This document shows, one piece after another, positions 8,571 through 17,946 of a stretch of DNA of 64,000 nt. The position numbers were made by a program, and so were the translations under genes. The notes beneath the pieces are model-generated. The model saw nothing but the letters and a program-made list of their open reading frames with translations. It had not been told where the DNA came from and did not search any database. Each line of letters begins with the position of its first letter. The first letter of the stretch is position 1. The stretch is from Paracoccaceae bacterium (GTDB taxonomy: Bacteria; Pseudomonadota; Alphaproteobacteria; Rhodobacterales; Rhodobacteraceae), in the NCBI GenBank assembly GCA_020425125.1, contig JAGQRV010000037.1, forward strand, positions 84,221-148,220, written 5' to 3'.

Positions 8571-9385
8571 GCCGTCCGCCGCAATAGCCGCTGGAAGAAG
8601 CCCGGCCGTTCCGCCGGGTCGAGCCGGATCTCGATCTGCTCGCCGATGAGCCGCCCGACGGTTTCCTCATAGGCCTTTCCGGCCGCCGATTTCTCGTCGA
8701 ACACGACGGGCATGCCGACGTTCGAGGCCCGCAGCACGGTGGTGCTTTCCGGGATGATGCCCAGAAGCGGAATGGCCAGAATTTCCAGCACGTCCTCCAC
8801 AGGCATCATCTCGCCCTTGGAGACCCGCTGGTTGTCGTACCGTGTCAGCAGCAGATGCGCCTTGATCGGCTCCGCACTGCCGTTCTCCGCCCGGTGGGTC
8901 TTGCTGTTCAGCAGTCCCAGAACCCGGTCACTGTCCCGAACCGACGACACTTCGGGGTTGGTCACGACGATCGCCTCGTCCGCGTAGTACATCGCCAGAT
9001 GCGCACCGCGCTCGATCCCGGCCGGGCTGTCGCAGACGATGTAGTCGAACTCTTCCTTGAGTTCGTTCAGCACCGTCTCCACGCCTTCGCGGGTCAGCGA
9101 GTCCTTGTCGCGGGTCTGCGAGGTCGGCAGGATCGACAGATTCTCGAGCCGCCGGTCCTTGATCAGCGCCTGCTTCAGCTTGGCGTCGCCCTGGATGACG
9201 TTGATGAAGTCGAAGACGACCCGCCGCTCGCAGCCCATGATCATGTCAAGGTTGCGCAGGCCCACGTCGAAATCGATGACGACGGTCTTGTAGCCGCGCA
9301 GCGCAAGACCCGCGCTGACGGCGGCGGCGGACGTCGTCTTGCCGACACCGCCCTTGCCGGATGTGACAACGATGATCTTCGCCAC
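8567..9385 (-). CDS. minD: septum site-determining ATPase MinD
   Basis: 272 residues from a GTG start preceded by a clear GAGGAGAG ribosome site; the frame is open further upstream but no better start is seen. The deviant Walker A motif GKGGVGKT lies at residues 10-17, and DFDVGLRNLDM carries the switch region. The C-terminal GFFQRLLRR stretch is the amphipathic helix that binds membrane. MinD is the ParA/MinD-type ATPase that recruits MinC to the membrane and is released by MinE. It is located between minC (25 bases upstream) and minE (overlapping). Confidence 0.95.
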   Translation of the reverse strand: MAKIIVVTSGKGGVGKTTSAAAVSAGLALRGYKTVVIDFDVGLRNLDMIMGCERRVVFDFINVIQGDAKLKQALIKDRRLENLSILPTSQTRDKDSLTREGVETVLNELKEEFDYIVCDSPAGIERGAHLAMYYADEAIVVTNPEVSSVRDSDRVLGLLNSKTHRAENGSAEPIKAHLLLTRYDNQRVSKGEMMPVEDVLEILAIPLLGIIPESTTVLRASNVGMPVVFDEKSAAGKAYEETVGRLIGEQIEIRLDPAERPGFFQRLLRRTA

Positions 9386-9410
9386 GTATGCTCTCCTCTC
9401 GCTTATTGTG

Positions 9411-10169
9411 TTACTTGAGCGTTTCCACGCACAGCTTTTCGTCCTGCAGGAAGGCCTGCACCCGCTTCTTGCGGATCTCGGGCCCCAGATCCTCGCTGGT
9501 CCGGTAGAGCCCGGCAATCGCCAGCAGTTCCGCGTCGAGGCTTTGGCAGAAGATGCGCGCGGTCTCGTCGCCGTTGACGCCGGCCAGAGCCCGGCCGCGC
9601 AGTGTGCCGTAGACGTGGATGTTGCCGACAGCGACCAGTTCCGCCCCCGCGCTCACCGACGCCACGATCACCAGGTCGCCGCGATCGGCGAAAATCTTCT
9701 GGCCCGAGCGCACCGGATCGGTGATCAGACGCGAGGACGGCGTCAGCACGGCCGGTGCGGGCTCCGGCGCCGCGGCCCGCGCGCCCCCACGCTCGACCTT
9801 CTCTAGCGGCGCGTCGCGGCCATCGGGCAGCGAGATCAGCCCCGCCTCCAGCGCAAAATTGGTTTGCACCTGGTCGCCGTTCTGCACCGCAAAGACCGAG
9901 AGCTTGCGGCTGCGCAATTCGCCAATCAGCCGGTTCAGCTCGGGGGCATGGTCAAGCCCTTCGGCCCGCTCCAGATCGATCACGAAAGGCGCGTTGGCGA
10001 AGAAATGCGGCATCTGCCGCAGCTGCCGGTCCAGAGCCTCGTAAAAGCTCTCGTCCGCTTCGCCCGTCAGCCGCAGCGCGATGGCGGTGAAGAACCGTCC
10101 GCGGATCTGGAACGGTCTGATCGCCGTGACGGACTCCACGCCGATCTCTGTTGCTTGAGATGTCTTCAC
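9411..10169 (-). CDS. minC: septum formation inhibitor MinC
   Basis: 252 residues from a GTG start. The N-terminal FtsZ-interacting domain comes first, followed by a short proline/alanine-rich linker near 145-160. The C-terminal beta-helical domain has the conserved GNIHVYGTLRGRALAG block near residues 200-215, which is the MinD-binding and dimerisation part. MinC blocks FtsZ polymerisation away from midcell. It is the first gene of minCDE. The start codon's ribosome site is weak, and the promoter should lie in the 620-base gap upstream. Confidence 0.93.
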   Translation of the reverse strand: MKTSQATEIGVESVTAIRPFQIRGRFFTAIALRLTGEADESFYEALDRQLRQMPHFFANAPFVIDLERAEGLDHAPELNRLIGELRSRKLSVFAVQNGDQVQTNFALEAGLISLPDGRDAPLEKVERGGARAAAPEPAPAVLTPSSRLITDPVRSGQKIFADRGDLVIVASVSAGAELVAVGNIHVYGTLRGRALAGVNGDETARIFCQSLDAELLAIAGLYRTSEDLGPEIRKKRVQAFLQDEKLCVETLK

Positions 10170-10792
10170 GCTCGATTCGATGCCCTGTTTGTGCTGGTCA
10201 TGCCCCAGGATCGGGACCGCCGCGGTTTCCCCAATTTTTAGTCGTTCAGGGTCGTCAGGTCTACTAGAAATAGCGTCCGAGGGCCGATCCTGGCCATATT
10301 TGGCCCAGCCAGCGGACAGATGCGGCGCAGCATCCGCGCCGCAGGCCGCCCGCAGCCCCGCCGTTTCTCACCTTACGTCGTACGAGTCGATTCGCCGCGC
10401 GCATCCCAGAGGCCGACCAGAGTTCGTCGGTGGGCACCATTTGCTTCGGCCACCGCCGCAATGCACCCTGCGACGCCGATGTCTGCGTGGCTGACCGCGG
10501 CACAAGCCGCGCCATCTGCGCACCATCGGAAAGTCAGACGGTCAATGCGTCGACCTCTTGCCGCAGCGCACGCGCCGGAATCTGGACCGCCGCCACCGGC
10601 CTCACGCAACAGGCGAGCCGCACGCGGCGCTGTTTGGTGACCTACCCGATCTGCTGCAGCACTCTTGCGTCACGTTTGCAATTTCCGGCCGGCGTCACGT
10701 TGGCGGCCGCCTGTGACCCGAGTCACCTTGCGTGGGCGGGACCCGCAGAACCGATCCCGCAAAACAGCGGCCGCCGTCAGCGCACGGCGCGA
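10170..10792. other. gene-free gap upstream of minC
   Basis: About 620 bases between minC (leaving leftwards) and the end of the C70-type protease gene. No open frame here looks like a protein. The part next to minC is locally less GC-rich and contains the near-palindrome GGCCATATTTGGCC at 10292-10305, a candidate operator or promoter element for minCDE. Nothing else could be recognised. Confidence 0.4.
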
Positions 10793-11944
10793 TCACGCGC
10801 CCATTTCGTCATCCATGTCGGCCAGCGGTCGCGCCGCGTCGCGCAAGGCTTCGATCGCTTTCGCGTAGGGTATCGCCTCATCGACCGTCAGTCCCGCCAC
10901 AGGCCGCATCGGGATCACCTGGTCCTCGTCCTCATCGCCATAGCTCAGCCAGAGCGCCTCGAAATTCAGGGCCGGGACCCGCAGAGTCCGGATCTCGGCC
11001 TCCCTCTTTTCGTCGACCGCCGCCAGCGCGTGTGCCAGCGCCTTGCGGTATGCCCCGAGATAGGAGGTGGACGCCGACATCTGCAGCATCCGCGGCTCCG
11101 CCTCGTCGGAGAAATCGAAGAACGCGCGCGGCCCGCCATCGCTCACTTCGAAAACCCTCAGCGCCACCACCTCGGGCGACCGGCGACCGCTCTCTCTTCC
11201 AAGAAGACTGTCCAGCCCCAGCGCAAAGACATGCTGGGCTCCACCAAGTTCGGCCTTCAGCGCCTCGGCCGGCAACTGGCCGCCGAAGCCCGGGTCGATC
11301 TTGGCGGCAAGGACCGGACGGAGGTCCCCGATGCGTTGCAGGACGAGTTCGGACGGGTAGAGGAACTTGATCGGCAATTTGAAGTAGCTCTTCGTGAAGT
11401 AGGTGTGGGTCCAGCTTCCCGAGCCCTGATAGTTCGAGGCGAAGTCCGCGACGGTCAGGTGAGTCTTGCCATAGATCGGATCGTCGATATCGAAATATTC
11501 GACCGCTCCTACCCTGCTGTAGCCATAGATCACCATGAAGTGACCGCCGCCGCCGCTCCAGCCGATGCGTGCGCCGACCGGTCTGCCGGCATCGATTTCG
11601 GCCTTGACCGTCGCGAAGCTGGCCTGCCCGCCCATATAGCTGACGAAGTTGTTGGTCCGGCTCAGCGCCCTGTCCAGATACCAGGGCACGTTGCAGGGTG
11701 ACGGCACCGTGCCGTTGCAGCAGTCGGTCCGGTCGAGTTCCGCGCTCGCCACCTTGCACTGGGTCCAGCTGCTGAAACGCCAGTAGAAGTGCGAAACACT
11801 GGTTGCGGTCGCGGCCCAGCACCAGTTGCCTTGGGTCTGGAGTTGCATGTCGAAGCTCAACTGCTTGGACGAGAACCAGACGAAGTCCCGCAGGATCGCG
11901 CTATAGGGCTGGGACGTTGACAGAACATATTCGGAGTAGTTCAT
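10793..11944 (-). CDS. papain-like cysteine protease (AvrRpt2/C70-type fold)
   Basis: 383 residues with a strong CAGGAGG ribosome site before ATG. A papain-like catalytic domain occupies residues 30-170. Gln/Cys lie in QTQGNWCWAA (Cys42), His135 in SGGGGHFMVIYGY, and an Asp pair in DIDDP (154-155). This is the pattern of the Peptidase_C70/C39-like family that includes bacterial effectors such as AvrRpt2. Further cysteines at 63, 75, 76 and 84 are unusual for a cytosolic protein. No Sec signal is visible, and residues 190-383 are a separate acidic domain I do not recognise. A protease without a signal peptide 6 kb from a contractile injection system could be a cargo, but it is on the opposite strand and not linked by operon. 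Confidence 0.7.
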   Translation of the reverse strand: MNYSEYVLSTSQPYSAILRDFVWFSSKQLSFDMQLQTQGNWCWAATATSVSHFYWRFSSWTQCKVASAELDRTDCCNGTVPSPCNVPWYLDRALSRTNNFVSYMGGQASFATVKAEIDAGRPVGARIGWSGGGGHFMVIYGYSRVGAVEYFDIDDPIYGKTHLTVADFASNYQGSGSWTHTYFTKSYFKLPIKFLYPSELVLQRIGDLRPVLAAKIDPGFGGQLPAEALKAELGGAQHVFALGLDSLLGRESGRRSPEVVALRVFEVSDGGPRAFFDFSDEAEPRMLQMSASTSYLGAYRKALAHALAAVDEKREAEIRTLRVPALNFEALWLSYGDEDEDQVIPMRPVAGLTVDEAIPYAKAIEALRDAARPLADMDDEMGA

Positions 11945-12330
11945 GTCGGCCTCCTGAAACAGGCATCACGCCGAGGCTGACCCTACGCCTCACCACCCAC
12001 GGGCGAACAGACAATTCCGAACGCGAGTCCGGAAATCCGGAAGCCAAGGGGGGTTTTCGGGCTGCGGCTGGGATACTGTTTCTCACCGGTGTCGCGGCGG
12101 CCCGCCGCGCCAACTCGATCAGCCGCCGCGCATTGCCGTCCGTGCACCGGACATTGCAGGCGCCGAGCTTGACGCCCGGCTGGGATTTCGGTTCCCTCCG
12201 GTCCGGCGCCCCGGCCCAACCCCGGTGAAGCGAGGGCACGACGCCAGAGCGTCAGCCGACGATCGCCGCGCGGATGTCGCAAAGAACCATTCGGCCCGCC
12301 ACGGGTCGCCTGTTCCGACCTGCCCTGCCC
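11945..12330. other. gap with no recognised gene
   Basis: 386 bases between the protease start and the end of the MTHFR gene, both on the minus strand. It must hold the protease promoter. The open frames here have no family resemblance, and I see no clear hairpin followed by a T-tract. Confidence 0.3.
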
Positions 12331-13329
12331 TCACCAGCCAGCCCCCCGGCGCCGGGGCCTGCGGCCGGCCAGTACACCCGATTCGAGGATGATTTCCGAA
12401 ACCTGGTGCTCGCGCCGGTAGGCCATCACGTGAATGCCCGCGACGCCGGGGATCTCCCGTATCTGCCGGATCAGTTCGATGCAGATCCGCTTGCCTTCCT
12501 CGGCGGGCTTTGCCGCCTTCTCGATCCGGTCGATGACCGCGTCGGGAATGTGGATGCCGGGCACGTTCGAGCGCATCCAGCGGGCGGCCTTTGCCGAAGC
12601 GAGGGGGCCGACGCCGGCGAGAATGAACACCCTGTCGTGCAGTCCAAGGTCGCGGATCCGGGCCATGAACGCCGCAAAGACCGGCACGTCGAAGATGTAG
12701 TTGGTCTGGATGAAATCCGCCCCCGCCTCGACCTTCTTCGCCAGCCGCTCGGGCCGCCATTCGCGCGGCTCGATGCAAGGGTTCTCGGCCGCGCCGATGA
12801 ACATCCTCGGGGGCCTGCTGATCTTGCGGCCGGACAGGAATACGCCGGCGTCCCGCATTGTCCGGATGGTCCGGATCAGCGAAATCGAATCGAGGTCGAA
12901 GACCGGCTGCGCGCCGGGCTGATCGCCGACGCCGACGCCGTCGCCGGTCAGGCACAGGACATTGCGCACCCCCATCGCCGCAGCGCCCAGCACGTCGCCC
13001 TGGATCGCGATGCGGTTTCTGTCCCGGCAGGAGATCTGGTAGACGGTGCCGTACCCGGCGCGGGTCAGCAGCGCGCAGATCCCGATCGACGACATGTGAC
13101 AGTTGGCGCCCGAAGCGTCGGTCGCGTTCAGGGCGTCGGCGACCTCGCCAAGCGGCCTCGCGGCTTCGAACACGTCCTCGGGATCGGCGCTGTCGGGCGG
13201 ATTCAGTTCGGCCGTCACTGCAAACCGGCCGGACCGCAGCACCCGTTCGAGCCGGCTGTCCGAAACGTGGCCCGGAGGCGGAGCCGCATAGGGACGGACG
13301 ATGTCGCCCAGATCTCCGGGATCGCTCAT
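12331..13329 (-). CDS. metF: methylenetetrahydrofolate reductase (MetF-like)
   Basis: 332 residues from an ATG that overlaps the stop of the upstream metV-like gene. The frame stays open upstream, but that part lies inside the neighbour. The TIM-barrel flavoprotein pattern of MTHFR is clear: an N-terminal FAVTAELNPP strand, DATDASGANCHMSS near the folate site, NVLCLTGDGV near the flavin site, and ADFIQTNYIFD. It reduces 5,10-methylene-tetrahydrofolate to 5-methyl-tetrahydrofolate. Pairing with the cysteine-rich protein encoded just upstream marks the MetV/MetF type rather than the single-subunit E. coli type. The gene symbol reflects family, not a tested function. Confidence 0.8.
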   Translation of the reverse strand: MSDPGDLGDIVRPYAAPPPGHVSDSRLERVLRSGRFAVTAELNPPDSADPEDVFEAARPLGEVADALNATDASGANCHMSSIGICALLTRAGYGTVYQISCRDRNRIAIQGDVLGAAAMGVRNVLCLTGDGVGVGDQPGAQPVFDLDSISLIRTIRTMRDAGVFLSGRKISRPPRMFIGAAENPCIEPREWRPERLAKKVEAGADFIQTNYIFDVPVFAAFMARIRDLGLHDRVFILAGVGPLASAKAARWMRSNVPGIHIPDAVIDRIEKAAKPAEEGKRICIELIRQIREIPGVAGIHVMAYRREHQVSEIILESGVLAGRRPRRRGAGW

Positions 13330-13904
13330 CGCCGTGACCCTGCGGTCTTGGCCCGTGCCGGCTCGTCGGCGAGGGGCGCCGTCGCAGGCTCGTTGGCGCG
13401 CGCTTTCGGAAACGCCTGGGCGATGACGGTGCGCCCCGCCTCGCGCGACTCCCGCAGCGCCGCCGCCTTCTCGCGGCTCACTCTCAGCCAGGACGACGAC
13501 CCCTGCAGCGACCGATCCACCGGGGGCAGGACATTGCGGATCCTGTCGCCATCGCGCATCCGGCTCGCACCCTGCCAGGCGAGGGTCCAGACACAGCGCA
13601 TCTCGGGGATGACCTCGCAATATCCGCCGGGCCGCACGCCGCCGCACGGTCCGTTGCGCAGCTGCTTCGGGCAGTTCATCGGGCAGGACATTCCGGTCGA
13701 GGACAGGGCGCATTGCCCGCACATCCGGCAATCGAACAGGAGGCCCTTGGTGACGCGCTCGACGACCGCGACGAAGGGTTCGACCCGGTCATAACCGATA
13801 CGCCCGAATAGCGGGTCACAGGCGATCATGAACGCTTCGAGCCGCCGATAGAGCCACTCGAAGCTCCGGGAATGCCGGATAGCGAAGAGCCTGACCCGGT
13901 ACAT
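13326..13904 (-). CDS. metV: MTHFR C-terminal-domain (MetV-like) cysteine-rich partner
   Basis: 192 residues. The middle of the protein carries a dense cysteine array: C59, C62, C65, C74, C78, C87, C96 and C104, within motifs CRMCGQC, CPMNCPK and NGPCGG. This is the signature of the MTHFR_C (MetV-type) family, which binds a metal or Fe-S cluster. The C-terminal 70 residues are Arg/Ala-rich and probably flexible. It is translationally coupled (ATGA) to the MetF-like gene, and in known MetVF complexes the two form one enzyme. A role in C1 metabolism, such as methyl-group oxidation or demethylation, is likely but the donor is not known. Confidence 0.78.
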   Translation of the reverse strand: MYRVRLFAIRHSRSFEWLYRRLEAFMIACDPLFGRIGYDRVEPFVAVVERVTKGLLFDCRMCGQCALSSTGMSCPMNCPKQLRNGPCGGVRPGGYCEVIPEMRCVWTLAWQGASRMRDGDRIRNVLPPVDRSLQGSSSWLRVSREKAAALRESREAGRTVIAQAFPKARANEPATAPLADEPARAKTAGSRR

Positions 13905-14139
13905 GACACCTGCCTCGGATATCCCTGACCAAGCGTCGCCGCTGCAGACGCCCGGCGCAAGCCCGAAACATCGCAGTCATCGGATTGGCGTGGCGGCAAA
14001 GAGACCGCCACCGCACCGAGCCGACACACGGCACCGGACGAAGCGGCGGCGGCCAATCCTGATGACTTGAAGGTCTGACCGGCCATGGCTCCGTCCGGCA
14101 CGAAAATCCGACCCGAACAGATGACGTCGCGGGGCGCCC
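13905..14139. other. upstream region of metVF
   Basis: About 235 bases upstream of the metV start; presumably contains its promoter. No gene is recognised. The stretch may also include the lost 3' end of the decayed gene at 14140-14714. Confidence 0.25.
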
Positions 14140-14714
14140 CTAGACCGAGGCGCCCGGAGGGAGTCGTGGCCCGTGTGCTGACCCCAGCGACAATGCAAGG
14201 CGGGGCCGCGGTGCATCCGCGGCCAGTGGAGGCCAGCTCCCGGGAAGGTCGAGCGTCAGTTGCCCGCTCCACAATGTTGCGCCATCCCAATCGGCGCCGG
14301 CCGCGGCGAAGCGTCCGGTTCCGGCGGCCCCAGCGAATGCGCCCGTTCCCGAACGATCCTCGCAATCTCCGCCGGCGCCTTCGGCCGACCATCCTCCCGT
14401 GACCTTCAGCGACAGCCGGTCGCCGTTCTCGAACATGTAAGAACTGTAGCTATTGAACGTCCCGCTTTCGGCACGGTCATCGCCGAGGTCACGAAGGTCT
14501 TGTGCGCGATGCGGCCGCCCTCAAACACTGCTGATCCGACATTCCGGGAGACGCTGACCGTGCGCCGCTCCCCGGTCGGGGCTTTCAGGTTCGTTGCCGC
14601 CACTTCCTGCGTCACCTAGCGAAACGGAAATATCACCTGCTCGGCTGAGGCAAGGCTCGGTGCCGCCAGCACCAGCGCAAGCACGCACGAGCCCGTCGTT
14701 TTCGGAAGGCGCAT
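14140..14714 (-). pseudogene. decayed exported protein gene (stop plus frameshift)
   Basis: Reading leftwards from ATG at 14714, the first codons give a typical signal peptide: MRLPKTTGSC, a hydrophobic ALVLAAPSLASA stretch, then EQVIFPFR. An in-frame TAG follows directly. The same frame continues as a plausible mature protein (TQEVAATNLKAPTGERRTVS to MTVPKAG). At about 14461 one base must be added to continue into FNSYSSYMFENGDRLSLKVTGG and on to GTGAFAGAAGTGRF. One nonsense codon and one frameshift in an otherwise continuous protein mark a pseudogene. The sequence recalls small secreted beta-barrel proteins, but I cannot name the family. It is divergent from the decayed regulator at 14.8 kb, and the two may once have been a regulator/target pair. 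Confidence 0.65.
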
Positions 14715-14810
14715 GATGGTCTCCTCCGGATGGACGGCCCTGCCGGAACCTGCAAGCGGGACGATCGCCCCGAGAGAGAGGAAAGTCCCGAAACCGCGTC
14801 CGAAAACGCA

Positions 14811-16357
14811 TGAAAATCTCCGAAATCCTACGTCGCGGCGTCACGCCGGGACCGGTGTGTTACACCGGCCGCTGGTTCGGTCCGGATCGCGGCGCGTGGT
14901 CGATCCCCAGGGCGAATTGCATCCGCTGCGTCCCCAGTCCGTTCGGGCGCTGAGTCTTTTTTCGACCCGCGCCGGCAAGGTCGTGACCCGTGACGAGATC
15001 TTCGCCGAGGTCTGGCCGGACCCGGCAGTCACGGACGACAGCCTCACCCAGTGCATCGGCGATATCCGCGGCGCACTCGGCAACATGGACCGCCGCATTC
15101 TGGAGACGATTCCGCGCTGCGGCTTCCGGCTTCACCCGGATCCGGCTCCGGCACGCCGATTTCCCTTCGGACCGGTCATGCCCGCGCTCCTTGGTGCGGC
15201 GGCGCTCCTTCTGGCCGGGGCGGTGTGGCGCGACAGTGGTCGGCAAATGCGTGGGCCAACCGTTTCGATTGTGGCGGCGCAGGGGACAGATCCGCTGTCC
15301 GCGGAAGTTGGCGTGCCCTTGGACCGCGACACCAGAATCTGCCGGTTGTCGGAAGGCGGTCGCTTCGTCCTCGAATTGTCCAAGCCGTCGGCACACCCGA
15401 TCACGGCCGAGCTTGTCGACACGTCGACTTCGGCAGTCCTGCTGTCGCAGTCGTTGCCCGATGTCACGCGGCAGGACACGGTGGAAATTGAGGGCGTGCG
15501 CCTCGCAACCCGCGTGGCCTCCCCCACAAGCGGTGCAATCGCACAGGCGCTGATCGGAACCCTCCGCGACAAGCCGATAGCCGCGCTGACCACGTACGTG
15601 TGTTATCTCCATTCCTTCCGGTGGCGGTTCGAGGCGCTGTTTCGGCGCGCCCAGGCCTGTCTGACGACCCTCGCCGAACGGGATCCTGAAAACGCCACGG
15701 CGCTGGCGTTCCTGGGAGCGACCTACGTAGCGCGGTACTGGTACGGGACAGGACTGGATGGACCGGCGCGCGACGACCGGCCTTCGGCTGCCGCTGGCCC
15801 AGGTAGCGCTCGCGTCGGTGGGCGCGGCCGAGGACGCTGGTCTTCCCGACGATGGGCAGGTCCACCTCGCGGTCCGACGGCGTAATACGGAAACTGCAAG
15901 ACGGCACACATGATCGCCACGCTGCATCAGGCGATGCAGCTCAATCCCGACGATCCGGCCATTCTCGGTACGGCCGGAAACTGCATGGCGTATTCCGGCG
16001 ACTGGGAGGACGGCGTCTCGCTTGCGCGCTGCGGGATCGCACTCGCGCAGGAGAATGACTAGCGCCGGTAGTATTGGGCGATTGGCAAGCATGCCTGGCT
16101 GGACGGCGATTACCAAGCGGCACCAGATGCCTTTCTGCGCGGTTTTGCCGAGAACGACTGGCACACCCACCTGCATCTCGCCTACAAGCTGCCCAATCTT
16201 GGGCGGCTCGACGAGCCTCGCGACAAGGTTCATGTTCCGAGAAAGGTCTATCCGGGCTTCACAAGCGCCGATGCCCGTGAGACCCACAGGCGGCGGCGCT
16301 TCGACGAGCCCTATAAGGCCCGAATGGACACGGCTCCAGCGCGCCGGCCTCCCTGGG
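14811..16357 (+). pseudogene. decayed CadC-like winged-helix/TPR regulator
   Basis: Fragments of one protein can be followed through several frames. Around 14890-15140 there is an OmpR/CadC-type winged helix (LRPQSVRALSLF, TRDEIFAEVWPD, TQCIGDIRGALG). A single membrane segment follows near 15175-15225 (PALLGAAALLLAGAVW), then TPR-like text to about 15770. After a frameshift it continues from 15909 (MIATLHQAMQLNPDDPAIL), then TAG at 16060 and 16069 inside otherwise conserved text, and another shift near 16330 into LQRAGLPG. The C-terminal motif resembles the end of the intact regulator at 60.4-62.4 kb (SLRRAGLPE). The start of the helix domain is also out of frame with the nearest ATG. This is a dead gene with at least two stops and two or more frameshifts. 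Confidence 0.75.
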
Positions 16358-16730
16358 CGGCCCGGATGCCGGGACCGGCGGCGCGCAGGCGTCTCTCGAA
16401 CCGCCCTCTGCCGAATGACGTGCCGCGGACTCCGTCGATCGTGCCAGTTTCATGTGGCGGCCAGCGCCTTCACACATCCGCATCCAGAGGACACTCATCA
16501 CATCGCAATTGGAGCCGGACGATGACGGGGTCCGGCCAGACCGCCATCATGGTGCGACAGCAAGCCCGAGACGTGCGGAAGACAGGAATTGGCGATGCGG
16601 ACCAGTGCAGGGCGACGACGCTACGGATGTCCAGCCTTCCGCGGGGCGAGCCTGGCGCTTGCGAACAAGTTGCGCGGGCGGGCGACCCTTGTCGGGTGCG
16701 CGAGGATGGCGCGCCTGAAAGGCTGCGCTA
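16358..16730. other. gap with no recognised gene
   Basis: About 370 bases between the decayed regulator and the 3' end of the LuxR-type gene. Open frames are short and without family resemblance; probably remnant or intergenic DNA. Confidence 0.3.
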
Positions 16731-17534
16731 TCAGAGCGCTCGGCCCCTCTGAAGTGCGGCGGCTCCGGCAATGCCAACAGGACGCGGTTCGCACGCCGGG
16801 TCCCGCCGTGCCGGTCCGCTCGCCGCTATGCCGTCCTCCGACCGCACGGCAACACGCGGATCCGATCCCGGAGGATCAGCCTGCCGGGTGGACATTCGCA
16901 GGTCGAGATCCGCGCGGAGATGCGAGACCGCGGCACGCCGGTTCTCGGCGCCCAGCTTCTGCAGGATGTTGTGGACGTGGTTCTTGACCGTCGCGACGCT
17001 GAGCGACAATTCGCGGGCGATGTCCTTGTTCGAATAGTCCAGCGAAACGAGGCTGAGGATCTGCCGCTCGCGGCCGGTCAGCTCCTTCTGGTCGGGGTCG
17101 CCCGGCTCCGGCGGGCGCTTGCGGTGCCGGAGTTCGTGCATCAGGCTGCCGGCAACGCGGCGCGAACAGATGAGTTCTCCCCGGAGCGTCGCATGGATGA
17201 CGCCGCACAGATCCTCCAGCGACGACCCGGACGGCAGGTAGCCTGCGAAGCCGCAATCGGCGCAGGCAATGACCTGCGACGGCTCCTCGGAAAGTGCGAG
17301 CGCGATCGCGGGCAGATCCGGGCGCCGGTCGAGCAGCGGTCTGAGTGTGGAGGCCACCGGCAGGCCAGTGACATCGAGCAGCAGAAGATCGGGCAGCGAC
17401 AGATCGAGCTGCGACTCGATGCCGTCGAGTGTCGTGGCGGGGTCAGGCACCTGGAACTCGTCGCAGTTGTTGAGGAAGTCCGCGAGACTTTCGGCAAAGA
17501 CTCTGGTCGTCGAGAACACCAGGATTCGGAACAT
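16731..17534 (-). CDS. LuxR-family response regulator (NarL type)
   Basis: 267 residues from an ATG with an AGAGGAG ribosome site; a longer frame exists but has no better start. Residues 1-120 form a receiver-like domain with a possible phospho-acceptor Asp54 in LLLLDVTG. The usual acidic pair after strand 1 is missing (RILVFSTTRV), so phosphorylation is doubtful. Residues 152-205 form a LuxR/GerE helix-turn-helix (LTGRERQIL, SNKDIAREL, SVATVKNHVHNILQKL). The remaining C-terminal 60 residues are Pro/Arg-rich and unusual. No histidine kinase is nearby. It is divergent from the injection-system cluster, with a 412-base gap, and is the best local candidate to regulate it. Confidence 0.85.
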   Translation of the reverse strand: MFRILVFSTTRVFAESLADFLNNCDEFQVPDPATTLDGIESQLDLSLPDLLLLDVTGLPVASTLRPLLDRRPDLPAIALALSEEPSQVIACADCGFAGYLPSGSSLEDLCGVIHATLRGELICSRRVAGSLMHELRHRKRPPEPGDPDQKELTGRERQILSLVSLDYSNKDIARELSLSVATVKNHVHNILQKLGAENRRAAVSHLRADLDLRMSTRQADPPGSDPRVAVRSEDGIAASGPARRDPACEPRPVGIAGAAALQRGRAL

Positions 17535-17946
17535 GCTTGGCTCCTCTTGCAATCCTGCCGTTCGAGAACAGACTGCAATGACGGTCCACCTGAGCGGCCC
17601 GGTCAGGGAAACTTGCCTGAAGCGCACAACAATCAGGGACGGCGGAAGGCCCTTGACCGATCCCACTCTACACCACGTTGATTGCCCGTTCCACAATCCT
17701 GGCGCGTCAAGACTGGTAGACCGGACCGCGCACGGGGCCTGGATCGACATGAGCCCGGGGGTCTAGATCCCCGAACCCAGTGCCCCTTCAAGATTTGAGG
17801 GCACGGTCCTTTCGGGAGCTGCTTGAGATCGTGGTGGTCCGGGAGGCCACGGCTCAGGCATGGGTCCAATTTGAACCCCCCGGTCCATGGAACGCCGGCC
17901 AGGACGCAGCTAGCCTTCGCCAAGTCGATCAAAGCGAGCCGCGAAC
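17535..17946. promoter_or_regulatory. divergent control region between luxR-type gene and injection-system cluster
   Basis: 412 bases between two divergently transcribed starts, so both promoters should lie here. It is noticeably less GC-rich around 17620-17700. I could not identify a convincing sigma-factor box or operator. Confidence 0.4.

Noticed and set aside
17633-17932. Minus-strand frame with transposase-like words in the luxR/injection-system gap
   Set aside because: Some text looked like an insertion-sequence remnant, but no DDE residues, inverted ends or target duplications are visible.
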